Positions 6,587-14,140 of a stretch of 15,150 nt of DNA are shown here, piece by piece. Every line of letters begins with the position of its first letter. Within the stretch, counting starts at the first letter, position 1. The translations under genes and the position numbers were made by a program. The stretch is from Planctomycetota bacterium. GTDB lineage: Bacteria; Planctomycetota; Phycisphaerae; WQYP01; JAJZKY01. The stretch spans positions 1-15,150 of the forward strand of contig JAJZKY010000025.1 of the NCBI GenBank assembly GCA_021803885.1. The letters run 5' to 3'. The notes under the pieces were generated by a model. The model worked only from the letters and a program-made list of their open reading frames with translations. It did no database searches and had not been told where the DNA came from.

Positions 6587-8394
6587 CTGATGCCCTCCCG
6601 GTCTCCTGCATCGACTTCGCGCATCTGTGCTGCCCAGGAAGTAGCATACTCTTGGCCAAGGGCGATAAGTTGTGCGTGCGTTCCCGACTCTATTACGCGT
6701 CCCATGTCCATAACGTGAATGATGTCAGCGTGCATCGCCGTCGTGAACCGGTGCGTGATCATCAGCGCCGTTTTGCCGTCGGCAAGAGCGCGAAAACGGG
6801 CGAGCCAGTCCTGTTCGGCCCAGGAGTCCATGGCACTTGTCGGTTCATCGAGGATGACGAGCGAAGCCTGGCGGAAGAAAGCACGGGCCAGAGCGATCCG
6901 TTGCCATTCGCCTCCACTGAGTTCTGTATGCCCAAACCACTTACCCAGGACGGTCTCGAAGCCGGCGTCAAGACGCATGATCGGCTCCAGTGCTCCGGCG
7001 TAGTGCGCCGCTTCCCTCGCGCGTGCCTGGTCCCTAAGTCTCGTAACGTCGCCAAAGGCGATATTCTCATGAACCGAAGCATGGTAATGAACGGGCTCCT
7101 GAAAGAGAACGGCGATGCCGCTGCGTAAAGTTTCCTGGTCGAACGCTCGCAGGTCCACGCCATCGATAAGAATCCGCCCTTCATTCGGGTCATAAAAGCG
7201 GCATAAGAGCTTGACGAGCGTGCTTTTGCCGGCGCCATTATGCCCGACCAGAGCTGTGATCTTTCCACTTGGAATCTCAAGGTTGAAGCCGTCGAGGGCC
7301 CGGTTGTACCCGCCGGGGTAAGAGAAACTGACGTGTTCGAAGCGAATCGAGTTCTTGACGGGCAGCGAGTGCTCGCCGGGCTGGCCGGGGCGATGTTCCG
7401 GTTCGACCTTCAAGAACTCCTCCAGGTTGTCAACAAAGAGCAGGCTCTTGTAAACCTTGCCGGCGCCTGTCAGCATGGACCTGAGCAACGACTGGCATTG
7501 CTGGAACGCCTGGAAACAGAGCAGCAATCCGCCGAGTTTGATTTTTCCCAGGATCGTCTGACGAAGCACCCAGCCGAGACCGACAAAGCTGCCGGCCCAG
7601 GCCAGCAGGCCACCTCCCAGTTCGATTCCTGCTCCTTTCCGCACGAGCCGCAATTTTCCTTCTCGCAGGCTCGTTCGCAGGATTTCAAAGGCATTGCGGT
7701 GGAAAGTTCCCAGATTGAAGAGGCGCAATTCGGCAGCCGCGCTCTGGTCGGTAATCAGCCAGTCCATGTAGCGTGCGCGGCGTTCCTCGACGGTATGCTC
7801 CAGGTGCCAGCGGTGTTCCTTGAGAATGTGCCGAGCAACCAGAAGCAGGCCGGGGGCTGCCGTGAGCACCATGAGGATGGGCAGCCACGCGGCGTATGAC
7901 CAGAGAATCGCGGCGAGGGCCAGAAAGCTCATGCCGTTCTGCACCAGCCCGCCAAAGTTTTCGAGCAGTTGAAGAGGCTGCGAGATGGCATCGACCTGGG
8001 CCCGGTAGAGCTGATCGTAAGACTCTGAGCGATCGAAGAAAGCCAGGTCAAGACGCAGTGCATGGTCGTGGATGAGCCGATGGACCTCGTCCTGAACTTG
8101 CTCGGCCTGCACCGCCCGGACCCAGGTCAAGGCACTGCTGAGAAGTTGTGCGAGCACCCAAATGCCAACAATTCCGAGAGCCGGAGGCAAGATCACGGCC
8201 CAATGCCGCGAAGCGACGAACCCATTCACCAGGCTTCTCAGCAGCAAAGCCTGGCTAGCCGGGATCAGGCCCTGGATGATCAGCAGGATTGCCCATGCGA
8301 TCGTCCACCACTTCGCAGAGCGCCAAATCAGGGCCAGGGCGCGCCTTCCCGCTGGCAACTGGCGGAAGAATTGGGCGATTTGGCTTCTGAGCAT
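6583..8394 (-). CDS. Lasso peptide ABC exporter (D)
   Basis: A 603-residue half-transporter with membrane domain and ATPase in one chain, expected to act as a dimer that exports the mature peptide and gives self-immunity. The membrane domain occupies roughly the first 310 residues, starting with WTIAWAILLIIQGLIPASQALLL. The ATPase has Walker A GHNGAGKST (about 384-392), the signature LSGGEWQRIALARA (from about 492), Walker B LVILDEPTSAMD (from about 512) and the switch His in MITHRF. There is no N-terminal C39 peptidase domain, consistent with a separate leader protease (B2). The ATG at 8394 starts 13 bases after the synthetase stop codon; a GTG at 8460 would overlap that gene by 53 bases and is less likely. 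It is followed by an ATGA overlap with N. Confidence 0.93.
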   Translation of the reverse strand: MLRSQIAQFFRQLPAGRRALALIWRSAKWWTIAWAILLIIQGLIPASQALLLRSLVNGFVASRHWAVILPPALGIVGIWVLAQLLSSALTWVRAVQAEQVQDEVHRLIHDHALRLDLAFFDRSESYDQLYRAQVDAISQPLQLLENFGGLVQNGMSFLALAAILWSYAAWLPILMVLTAAPGLLLVARHILKEHRWHLEHTVEERRARYMDWLITDQSAAAELRLFNLGTFHRNAFEILRTSLREGKLRLVRKGAGIELGGGLLAWAGSFVGLGWVLRQTILGKIKLGGLLLCFQAFQQCQSLLRSMLTGAGKVYKSLLFVDNLEEFLKVEPEHRPGQPGEHSLPVKNSIRFEHVSFSYPGGYNRALDGFNLEIPSGKITALVGHNGAGKSTLVKLLCRFYDPNEGRILIDGVDLRAFDQETLRSGIAVLFQEPVHYHASVHENIAFGDVTRLRDQARAREAAHYAGALEPIMRLDAGFETVLGKWFGHTELSGGEWQRIALARAFFRQASLVILDEPTSAMDSWAEQDWLARFRALADGKTALMITHRFTTAMHADIIHVMDMGRVIESGTHAQLIALGQEYATSWAAQMREVDAGDREGIR

Positions 8395-8407
8395 GTTGCT
8401 AACGACC

Positions 8408-10330
8408 CTACGCGCTGGATTCGGCCACGCGGCGCAGAAAGACTCCCACACCGATGCCACGAATAAGAAAATTTACCGCGTTCGCGGTGGTTCGAGGATT
8501 CACTTCCTTGAGTATCTCCGCGAGGCTTCTGTGCAGAAGCGGCAAGTCGAGAATAGCAGCGGCCTCGGGGATCGACTCCAGAGAGCGAAGACACTCGCGA
8601 AATTCCGCCTTTTCACGGATGATCCGATGGCCCAGATCCGCGGCTTGCAGCCCCTTTCGGCGTGAGTAGAGCACTGGATCAGGCATTCGGCCACGGAGAG
8701 CGCGCTTAATCAGAAAGCTGCCTTCGCCGTTACGGAAGGACTGATCGTCGGGGACACGCAAGAGGAATTCGAGCAGGGAAAGATTGGCGGTTGGATCCAG
8801 GCAAGGCATGGAATGCCAGGCATTTAAATCCGACCAGGCGCAGGCGGTAGTTCCAAACTCAGGCCAGAAGAAGTACTGTCGAATATCGACGAAAGGGTTC
8901 GGAGTGAATGTTGGGTCAAATCCAGCGTCCCGCATTCGCCCGTCCATATCCAACTGCTTGGCGAATTCAGCATTCAGCGCAAAATAGTGCCGCCACGGGC
9001 TCTCGAAGGGCCTTCTCACCTGTCGCAGCAGCCGCCGCCCCGGCGTCAGTATCGGCTTCAGGACCTGCCGTTTGAGCGCCAGCCAGGGATTTGCCTCCCC
9101 CTGAAAGAGCAGCCGCAAAGCGGTTGCGAAGTCTCCCTGGCGAAAAGCCAGGGCTGCCGATCCATTTCCCATCCATGATGTCGTAGCGTTGCCGAGACTT
9201 CCCACCAGAAGAACCCCGGCTCCACTACCGGAACAAGCGTCCATGACTGCCTTACACCAATATTGGTTGCTCGCTGCATGGCCGGGACCATCGTGCATGT
9301 CGAGATGGTATTCCACGCCTGCAATGATTCGATAGTCCCTTGCGTCAAGGGGAATGTGCCTGACGTTCTCACCTGCCATTGTCGCTGTTGCGTGCGCCAG
9401 GTCCCATTCATTGCCGGTTCGCTCCTTACCCGCACCATCTGGAGAAAAATAAGGAACTGAGGTAAACGCAGTCAGCTCACGGCCGCGGCTGGCCAGAATC
9501 GGAGCGGCCAGCGCAACCACCGAGCCTGAATCACGTCCGCCGGAGAGTTCCGCTGCCACGGGCTTTTCGGTCCGCAAACAACATTGAACCGCCCGCGTGT
9601 AATGTTCCAGAAACGCTTCCTCGTACTCCTCATCCCGGCGATACCTGAGCGGCTCACGGGGCCCATACGACCAAAAGCGCCGGTCTTGGATATGGCCGTC
9701 TGATCCGACAGCCATGACATGGGCGCCGACAACGGATCGAAACCCCTTGTAGGCGGTCAAATCTGCATCGAAATGCCAGCCGTACAAAATCTCAGCAAGA
9801 CGCAGCAAATCCGGCTCTTTAACCGTCCCCGGGAGTGCCAGCAAGGCCTTTATGCTGGATGCGAATGCAACGAACCCTCTTCCTGCGTAATAGTAGAGCG
9901 CTTCAAAACCGAAAACATCTCTGGCCAGAATGAGCCGGCGCTCCTTAGCGTTCCAGGCGGCCAGCGCCCAGGCGCCTTCCAGGTGCGAGCAGAGTTCCTC
10001 ACCCCATCGCTCAAAAGCTAAACTCACCAGATGCCCGTCTGCGATTCGAGGAGCATCGGGCGCCGCTATGCCAAAGGTCTCCAGAAGAGCGTCGCGGTTG
10101 TCCAGTCGAGCGGCGCTGATGACAAGGCCGCGCTCTCCACGGACCGGTTGGCTCTCAAAAGCATCCTCGGGATTGATCTCCAACAGCAGATGCCCCATGC
10201 CCAGAGACCCGTCAATCCTGGAGATTCCGCCCTGTGGCCCGTAGTAAGCCATGGCCAATCTCATCCGCTCCAGCCATTGCGGGTCCACCGGCGCGCCATC
10301 ATATCGGTAAATTCCGTATATTCCACTCAT
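8408..10330 (-). CDS. Lasso peptide macrolactam synthetase (asparagine-synthetase-like, C)
   Basis: A 640-residue homologue of asparagine synthetase B that activates the Asp9 side chain by adenylation and lets the freed N-terminal amine close the lasso ring. The N-terminal half resembles a class II glutaminase domain, but the catalytic Cys2 is replaced: the protein starts MSGIYGIY, so ammonia release is not expected. This loss is typical of lasso cyclases. The ATP pyrophosphatase loop is ELSGGRDSGS (SGGRDS, 263-268), and GSLGNATTSW (about 377-386) matches the second conserved synthetase motif. The start codon overlaps the B2 stop as ATGA. Position between B2 and an ABC exporter supports the lasso role over primary asparagine synthesis. 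Confidence 0.94.
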   Translation of the reverse strand: MSGIYGIYRYDGAPVDPQWLERMRLAMAYYGPQGGISRIDGSLGMGHLLLEINPEDAFESQPVRGERGLVISAARLDNRDALLETFGIAAPDAPRIADGHLVSLAFERWGEELCSHLEGAWALAAWNAKERRLILARDVFGFEALYYYAGRGFVAFASSIKALLALPGTVKEPDLLRLAEILYGWHFDADLTAYKGFRSVVGAHVMAVGSDGHIQDRRFWSYGPREPLRYRRDEEYEEAFLEHYTRAVQCCLRTEKPVAAELSGGRDSGSVVALAAPILASRGRELTAFTSVPYFSPDGAGKERTGNEWDLAHATATMAGENVRHIPLDARDYRIIAGVEYHLDMHDGPGHAASNQYWCKAVMDACSGSGAGVLLVGSLGNATTSWMGNGSAALAFRQGDFATALRLLFQGEANPWLALKRQVLKPILTPGRRLLRQVRRPFESPWRHYFALNAEFAKQLDMDGRMRDAGFDPTFTPNPFVDIRQYFFWPEFGTTACAWSDLNAWHSMPCLDPTANLSLLEFLLRVPDDQSFRNGEGSFLIKRALRGRMPDPVLYSRRKGLQAADLGHRIIREKAEFRECLRSLESIPEAAAILDLPLLHRSLAEILKEVNPRTTANAVNFLIRGIGVGVFLRRVAESSA

Positions 10331-10776
10331 GATCGCCTTCGGGCAAATGTTGTGAATGTTTTGAAGCGTTCATAACCGGGTCCGCCGGTAACGATAATTG
10401 ACCCAACACGCAGCCATGCATGCGCGTCAAAGCCACCCGACTCCCGCTCGCACGCTCCAAAGCTGACAGTCCCCTCCACACCCCGGCGTCGCAGCATACT
10501 CGTGGCGGCCAATGCCCGGGCAAGACAGCGCCCATCCCAGGGCACACGCCTACCCATGACCTCCACGGCCCACCCGACCAATTCTGCCATGCGAGTTTCT
10601 TCAGGAGTTGCGGCGACCGAACTCTCTGCGCCAGACATTCCCAGCCATGCTGCGATGCGCCGGAAAGGAATGCAAGCCATGACAATCCGGGCGGCAGCCA
10701 GAGAGGCCAGGGCTTCACACAGAAGACGCTTGCGTGCTGAAGGAATCCGCGAAAAGCGCTTCAGGTCATTCCACAT
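10327..10776 (-). CDS. Lasso peptide leader peptidase (B2, transglutaminase-like)
   Basis: A 149-residue cysteine protease of the transglutaminase-like lasso B2 family. It removes the leader peptide after the Thr-x pair so that C can cyclise the core. The proposed catalytic Cys is in GRCLARALA (Cys84), and the His is in DAHAWLRV (His119), in the order and spacing typical of the family. The ATG at 10776 was chosen: it overlaps the end of B1 by 11 bases and gives a normal family length. The longer ATG at 10851 would overlap B1 by 86 bases and add an unlikely 25-residue extension. It overlaps C downstream by ATGA. Confidence 0.92.
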   Translation of the reverse strand: MWNDLKRFSRIPSARKRLLCEALASLAAARIVMACIPFRRIAAWLGMSGAESSVAATPEETRMAELVGWAVEVMGRRVPWDGRCLARALAATSMLRRRGVEGTVSFGACERESGGFDAHAWLRVGSIIVTGGPGYERFKTFTTFARRRS

Positions 10777-11047
10777 GCAGCAGGCCTTCGCGTTCCATCC
10801 CTTCGAGAAATCCCTGCAAGTCGGCTGCACAAGCCTCTGGTGTGGTGTCATATTCCTTTAACAATGCGTCTACAAGACTTGAATAAGTGATGGGCGACTC
10901 CAGCTTCTCCCAAATCCATTGCGCCGTTCCGGCAAGACCGTAATAAGCTCCCGCGTCGATGCTCATCAGGATCGTCTCCTGATCGAGTTCCGTAGAAAGT
11001 ATCTCGCTGTTGCGAATTAATTTGTCTCCCGCGTTGAAGCGACGCAT
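10766..11047 (-). CDS. PqqD-like RiPP recognition element (lasso B1)
   Basis: A 93-residue protein of the PqqD/RRE family that binds the leader of the precursor and delivers it to the peptidase. The typical pattern is seen: a beta-rich start (SEILSTELDQETILMSIDAGAYYGLAGTAQWIWEKL), with LSID-x-GAYYGLN-like and the Trp-containing helix, then a helical half (SSLVDALLKEYDTTPEACAADLQGFLEGMEREGLLHVE). The ATG follows the kinase stop TAG without any gap. A good AAAGGAG lies within the kinase 3' end, five bases before the ATG. Length is normal for a stand-alone lasso B1. Its existence as a separate gene shows the split B1/B2 type of lasso cluster. Confidence 0.93.
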   Translation of the reverse strand: MRRFNAGDKLIRNSEILSTELDQETILMSIDAGAYYGLAGTAQWIWEKLESPITYSSLVDALLKEYDTTPEACAADLQGFLEGMEREGLLHVE

Positions 11048-12010
11048 CTAGCTCCTTTCCTTTTTCTGATCTGCACCAAAACGTGCCGCCCACGCCGATT
11101 CCAGGAAACTGACCAGCCTTTCGATCGTATTCCGATCTCGCTGGCGCGACACCTCGACAATCGTCGCCTGCTCCGCAATTTGCCCTGCCAGCCGCATGAT
11201 ATTACCTTGTGTGCTTTGGCCCTTCAGGTACTGGGGGCGATATAGATTCTCAAGCAGGCGATGCACCCGGTCAAACCCGCTAAGCACCTTAAAATTCGGA
11301 TCGCCGCTCGCCTGTTCGGCGAGTATATGAATTGCCTTCAGCGGCGCTGGATCGGAACAGTAGCCTTCCTTCATGGGAACCACGAATTTGTCTACGTTGA
11401 AGCTCGCGCCCTGCGGGGTTCCGAGACGCTCATAAGCATCAGCGCAAAGCCGGAAGTGGGCTGGCGCAGGAAGAACTCGCAATCCCTCGGGAATTGACTC
11501 CACAGCGCAGACGTCGTCCGATAGCAAGCGATACCCCTTGCGATGAAACTCGGCCGCGAGCGTAGACTTGCCGATGCCCTGCGCGCCAACCATAATCATC
11601 GCACCCCATCTCGTTTCAATTGCACTTCCATGTAGGGGAAACAAACCTCGCTGGTAGAGAAGCGCACCCATGGCCGAACCCAACAGGAACAGTCGAATTT
11701 CTTCCGGTGATGAGCCGGCCTGCGGTTCGATCGAAATTCGCTTTCCCTCCTCGACCAAATACTGGCCCACGCGAGGGACCGCCAGTCGAAAGGCACCCGG
11801 CCGAACCTCGTAGTAGCCATTTTCAAGAGATTCTGAAATGCGCGGCACTGCTGGCCGTAAGCAGATGATGACATCTGGCTTTCCGCCTGGTCGTGGATCG
11901 AGCGGAAGCTCTGGAGCAACAATCTCCGCATGAATGCGAAGGCCATATGCCCAATAAGCGTTGACGGACACTCCTGCTTCTCGCGTCATTTGAGAGACAG
12001 TTGCTTTCAT
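11048..12010 (-). CDS. HPr-kinase-like lasso precursor kinase (K)
   Basis: A 320-residue protein similar in its second half to HPr kinase/phosphorylase. MIMVGAQGIGKSTLAAEF (P-loop about 142-149) and YRLLSDDVCAV (Asp pair about 165-166) match the ATP-binding and catalytic motifs, preceded by the conserved FPLHGSAIE. Proteins of this kind in lasso clusters phosphorylate the C-terminal Ser of the precursor; both precursors here end in Ser, which supports the assignment. The HPr role is unlikely because the gene is first in the lasso operon. The ATG at 12010 was chosen; an in-frame TTG at 12034 is possible, and neither has a clear ribosome binding site. It directly abuts B1 downstream. Confidence 0.87.
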   Translation of the reverse strand: MKATVSQMTREAGVSVNAYWAYGLRIHAEIVAPELPLDPRPGGKPDVIICLRPAVPRISESLENGYYEVRPGAFRLAVPRVGQYLVEEGKRISIEPQAGSSPEEIRLFLLGSAMGALLYQRGLFPLHGSAIETRWGAMIMVGAQGIGKSTLAAEFHRKGYRLLSDDVCAVESIPEGLRVLPAPAHFRLCADAYERLGTPQGASFNVDKFVVPMKEGYCSDPAPLKAIHILAEQASGDPNFKVLSGFDRVHRLLENLYRPQYLKGQSTQGNIMRLAGQIAEQATIVEVSRQRDRNTIERLVSFLESAWAARFGADQKKERS

Positions 12011-12502
12011 AAACAGGTCACGCGGCTCCGTCAACCAATTGATGCTCTTTGTCTTTTAACCGGACAGGCAAGCCCGCAACTCTTGCATGTGTTCGCTATT
12101 CGCCTGTGAATATTCGTCTGCAAGGTGCCACGGGCTCCAGTTTCATGTCGCTGAGCCGGGCCGTGGCTCAACTTTAATGACTTGATCTTACCGAAGCAAT
12201 GGCGCAAAAAGGGGAGTTGCCGACATGGCCCATGGTAACAAATCAAGCCTTTGCATGGTAATCACGCGAAATTACTTGAGGTTTCCGCCACCGCGCCTGA
12301 CAGCCGATGGTGAAAGGCCAACTTTGAAAGATCGCGGACCTGGTCGGGATCAAACCGGCGACATCTTCCATGCCACCGGCACAACCTCTTCTAAATTAAT
12401 GAATATAAATGACTGGAAAGACAGGAAAGTACTGAACAATGCGAATAACGATGACGTCAGCACCTACGCCAGCATACCAATTGAAATCAGAGCCTCGTCA
12501 AT
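12011..12502. other. Region upstream of the lasso operon
   Basis: About 490 bases with no supported gene; it should contain the main operon promoter, but no pair of boxes at normal spacing is convincing. A TGAGCC/GGCTCA inverted repeat is at 12152-12170. A stretch at 12336-12364 resembles, on the minus strand, the T arm of a tRNA. A 71-codon minus frame with a TTG start ends across the kinase TTG but shows no family likeness. Confidence 0.45.
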
Positions 12503-13102
12503 GTGAAAAGGAAGGGGGACATGCCCCACGCAAGGTGCTTCCGAGCAACCAAGCCCAACCCCAAAGACCAGCACAACTTCACGGATCCGGAGTCGGCCCA
12601 CTATCGCGGCGATCTGGTCCGCCAGATCTCGGAAGCCATCGTGCATCTGAACAAGAGCAAGAAGCTGCATCCCGTCCTGATCTGCGACGAGGCGCAACTG
12701 CTGCGCCACCCCGCTCTGGAGCAGTTGCCACTGCTGCTCAACTTCGACATGGACTCCTCGCATTACCTGACCTTGCTGCTGGCCGGAGAGCCGCTGCTGC
12801 GCCGCACCTTGTCGCTGCAGATGCACGAGCCATTGCGGCAGCGCATTGCCGTGCAATACCACCTGGAAGGACTCTCGCGCGAGGAACTGGACGCCTATCT
12901 CGCCCACCAGTTCAAGAGTGCGGGAGTTTCCCAGCCATTGCTGGATGAGACCGCCTGTCAGGCGCTCTATCAGGCCACCAAGGGCATTCCGCGCAAAGTC
13001 AACAAGCTGGTGATGACGGCGCTGCGGCTGGCCGTGGCGCGCAAGCTGTCGCTGGTCAACGAGGGCACTCTGCTCGATGCCACCACCGAGGCGCTACTAT
13101 GA
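12503..13102 (+). pseudogene. ExeA/TniB-like AAA ATPase of a transposon, 5'-truncated
   Basis: About 175 residues of an AAA+ ATPase of the ExeA/TniB type, which in transposons helps target selection or transposase loading. Similarity starts near 12578 (HYRGDLVRQISEAI). Walker B is VLICDEAQLL and sensor-like LLLAGEPLLRRTL follows, then the C-terminal helical lid (GIPRKVNKLVMTALRLA). The N-terminal part with the Walker A loop is absent; the preceding residues (MPHARCFRATKPNPKDQ) look unrelated, so the gene is truncated at its 5' end and should not hydrolyse ATP. The stop overlaps the next start by ATGA, preserving the original operon arrangement. No matching transposase is in the window. Confidence 0.75.
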
Positions 13103-13465
13103 ACAAGACTCCGCCGGCCTCGGTCCTTTCCCTGGCCGAGCTGCCGCAACAGCAGTCGCCGGAGCCGGCGCCGTGCCTGGTCGAGCCCGGCCTGTTGCCG
13201 GCACAGGGCATCCTGTTTGTGGGCGGCGAACCCAGGGTTGGAAAATCGCTGCTGGTTACCAATCTCGCGCTGGCCTGGCGGCGGGCTCGGACCGCCTCGG
13301 GTTCCCTGTCGCCAGGCCGTGCCGCGTGCTGGTCTGCTAGTTCGAGTTACCGATGCCGCAGTTCATCAGCCGGCTGGAGACCATGCGCCAACACCTGGGC
13401 TCCGCTGCCGACCGCAACCTGTTCGTCGATACCCGCGCCAGCGGCCGTTCGGACCTGCTAACACC
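13099..13465 (+). pseudogene. RepA-like hexameric helicase/AAA ATPase of the same element, broken
   Basis: The frame from 13099 reads well through a Walker A motif, FVGGEPRVGKSLLVTNLALAW. After about 13280 the likely continuation (AGSDRLGFPVARPCRVLVC) is in another frame, so there is one frameshift. It then meets a TAG where FELPMPQFISRLETMRQHLG follows in the same frame, most simply a CAG-to-TAG change. The reading ends near 13465, far short of a complete RepA-like ATPase. It belongs with the ExeA-like remnant upstream through the ATGA overlap. Family assignment rests on the Walker A context and the partner gene. Confidence 0.7.
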
Positions 13466-13514
13466 GATTGGCCCTGTTCTGTGTTCTGGCCTTTGCGGAT
13501 TTGCTGCTGATTCG

Positions 13515-13748
13515 GCGTCTTCAGCAGGTCCGGGGTGCTCAATTGATCCTGTGTATACAGTTGATCTTTGGCCTTAAGCTAATCCCGATCCCGCGTCTTC
13601 AGCTGGTCCGGGGTGCTCAGTTGATCCTGTGTATGCAGTTGATCTTTGGCCTTAAGCTGATCCCGATCCTGCGTCTTCAGCTGGTCCGGGGTGCTCAGTT
13701 GATCCTGTGTATGCAGTTGATCTTTGGCCTTAAGCTGATCCCGATCCT
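13515..13748. repeat. Three tandem 78-bp repeats
   Basis: Units start at 13515, 13593 and 13671. The second and third are identical over all 78 bases; the first differs at five positions, mostly G to A on the + strand. Each encodes 26 residues on the minus strand. A shorter 18-bp repetition (TTCAGCTGATCCTTGGTC) follows at 13790, 13808 and 13826. The first unit lies mostly beyond the stop codon of the gene. Confidence 0.95.
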
Positions 13749-14085
13749 GCGTCTTCAGCTGGTCCTTACTCTGCAACTGATCCTTTGTCTTCAGCTGATC
13801 CTTGGTCTTCAGCTGATCCTTGGTCTTCAGCTGATCCTTGGTCTGGAGCTTGTCCCGATCCCGCGTCTTCAGCTGGTCTTTGGTATGCAACTGGTCCTTT
13901 GTCTTGAGTTGATCGCGGGTCCGCAAATGGTCTGGCGTCCGCAACCTATCGCGCGTTCGAAGCTGATCGCGTTGCGCGCTGCCCATGCTCGTACGTCTGC
14001 CAGCCGCGCCACGATGTTGTGCCGGTGCCAAGGCCGGAATCGTCAGGACGACGGCAACCAGTAGTCCTTTTATGAGGGTTTTCAT
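13579..14085 (-). CDS. Exported hexapeptide-repeat protein (KDQLKT-type), truncated by a stop in a repeat
   Basis: A 168-residue protein with a clear signal peptide (MKTLIKGLLVAVVLTIPALAPAQ) and then about 22 hexapeptide units of the form [KRQP]-D-x-L-x-T, such as KDQLKT, KDQLHT, QDQLST and PDQLKT, with occasional inserted RD pairs. The repeat part is extremely hydrophilic and lacks Cys and aromatic residues. The ATG has a strong GGAGGT six bases upstream. The stop is a TAG at 13579-13581, where the sister repeats have CAG; repeats continue in frame for about 25 more codons beyond it, so the protein is probably shortened. It lies 55 bases after the FecR-domain gene and is probably cotranscribed. 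I do not recognise a described family; a periplasmic or surface structural role is conjecture. Confidence 0.75.
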   Translation of the reverse strand: MKTLIKGLLVAVVLTIPALAPAQHRGAAGRRTSMGSAQRDQLRTRDRLRTPDHLRTRDQLKTKDQLHTKDQLKTRDRDKLQTKDQLKTKDQLKTKDQLKTKDQLQSKDQLKTQDRDQLKAKDQLHTQDQLSTPDQLKTQDRDQLKAKDQLHTQDQLSTPDQLKTRDRD

Positions 14086-14140
14086 GACTTCACCTCCAGT
14101 CGGATTTAAGGCTGGTGACTCGAACTCACCATATCTATGG

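Noticed and set aside
5819..6718. A + strand open frame of 299 codons
   Set aside because: It lies opposite the nucleotidyltransferase and the exporter end, with no family motif; codon pattern follows the minus-strand genes.
12031..12246. A 71-codon minus-strand frame with TTG start ending across the kinase TTG codon
   Set aside because: No ribosome binding site, no recognisable family, and the kinase probably starts at the ATG 12010, which removes the coupling argument.
13515..13850. The tandem repeats as a CRISPR array
   Set aside because: Units are contiguous and coding, with no unique spacers.
13468..14064. A + strand frame of 198 codons rich in LQLILGLQLILG, looking like repeated membrane segments
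   Set aside because: It is the antisense of the hexapeptide-repeat gene. The minus-strand frame has a signal peptide, a strong ribosome binding site and the same direction as the FecR gene; the + frame starts inside the transposon remnant without one.
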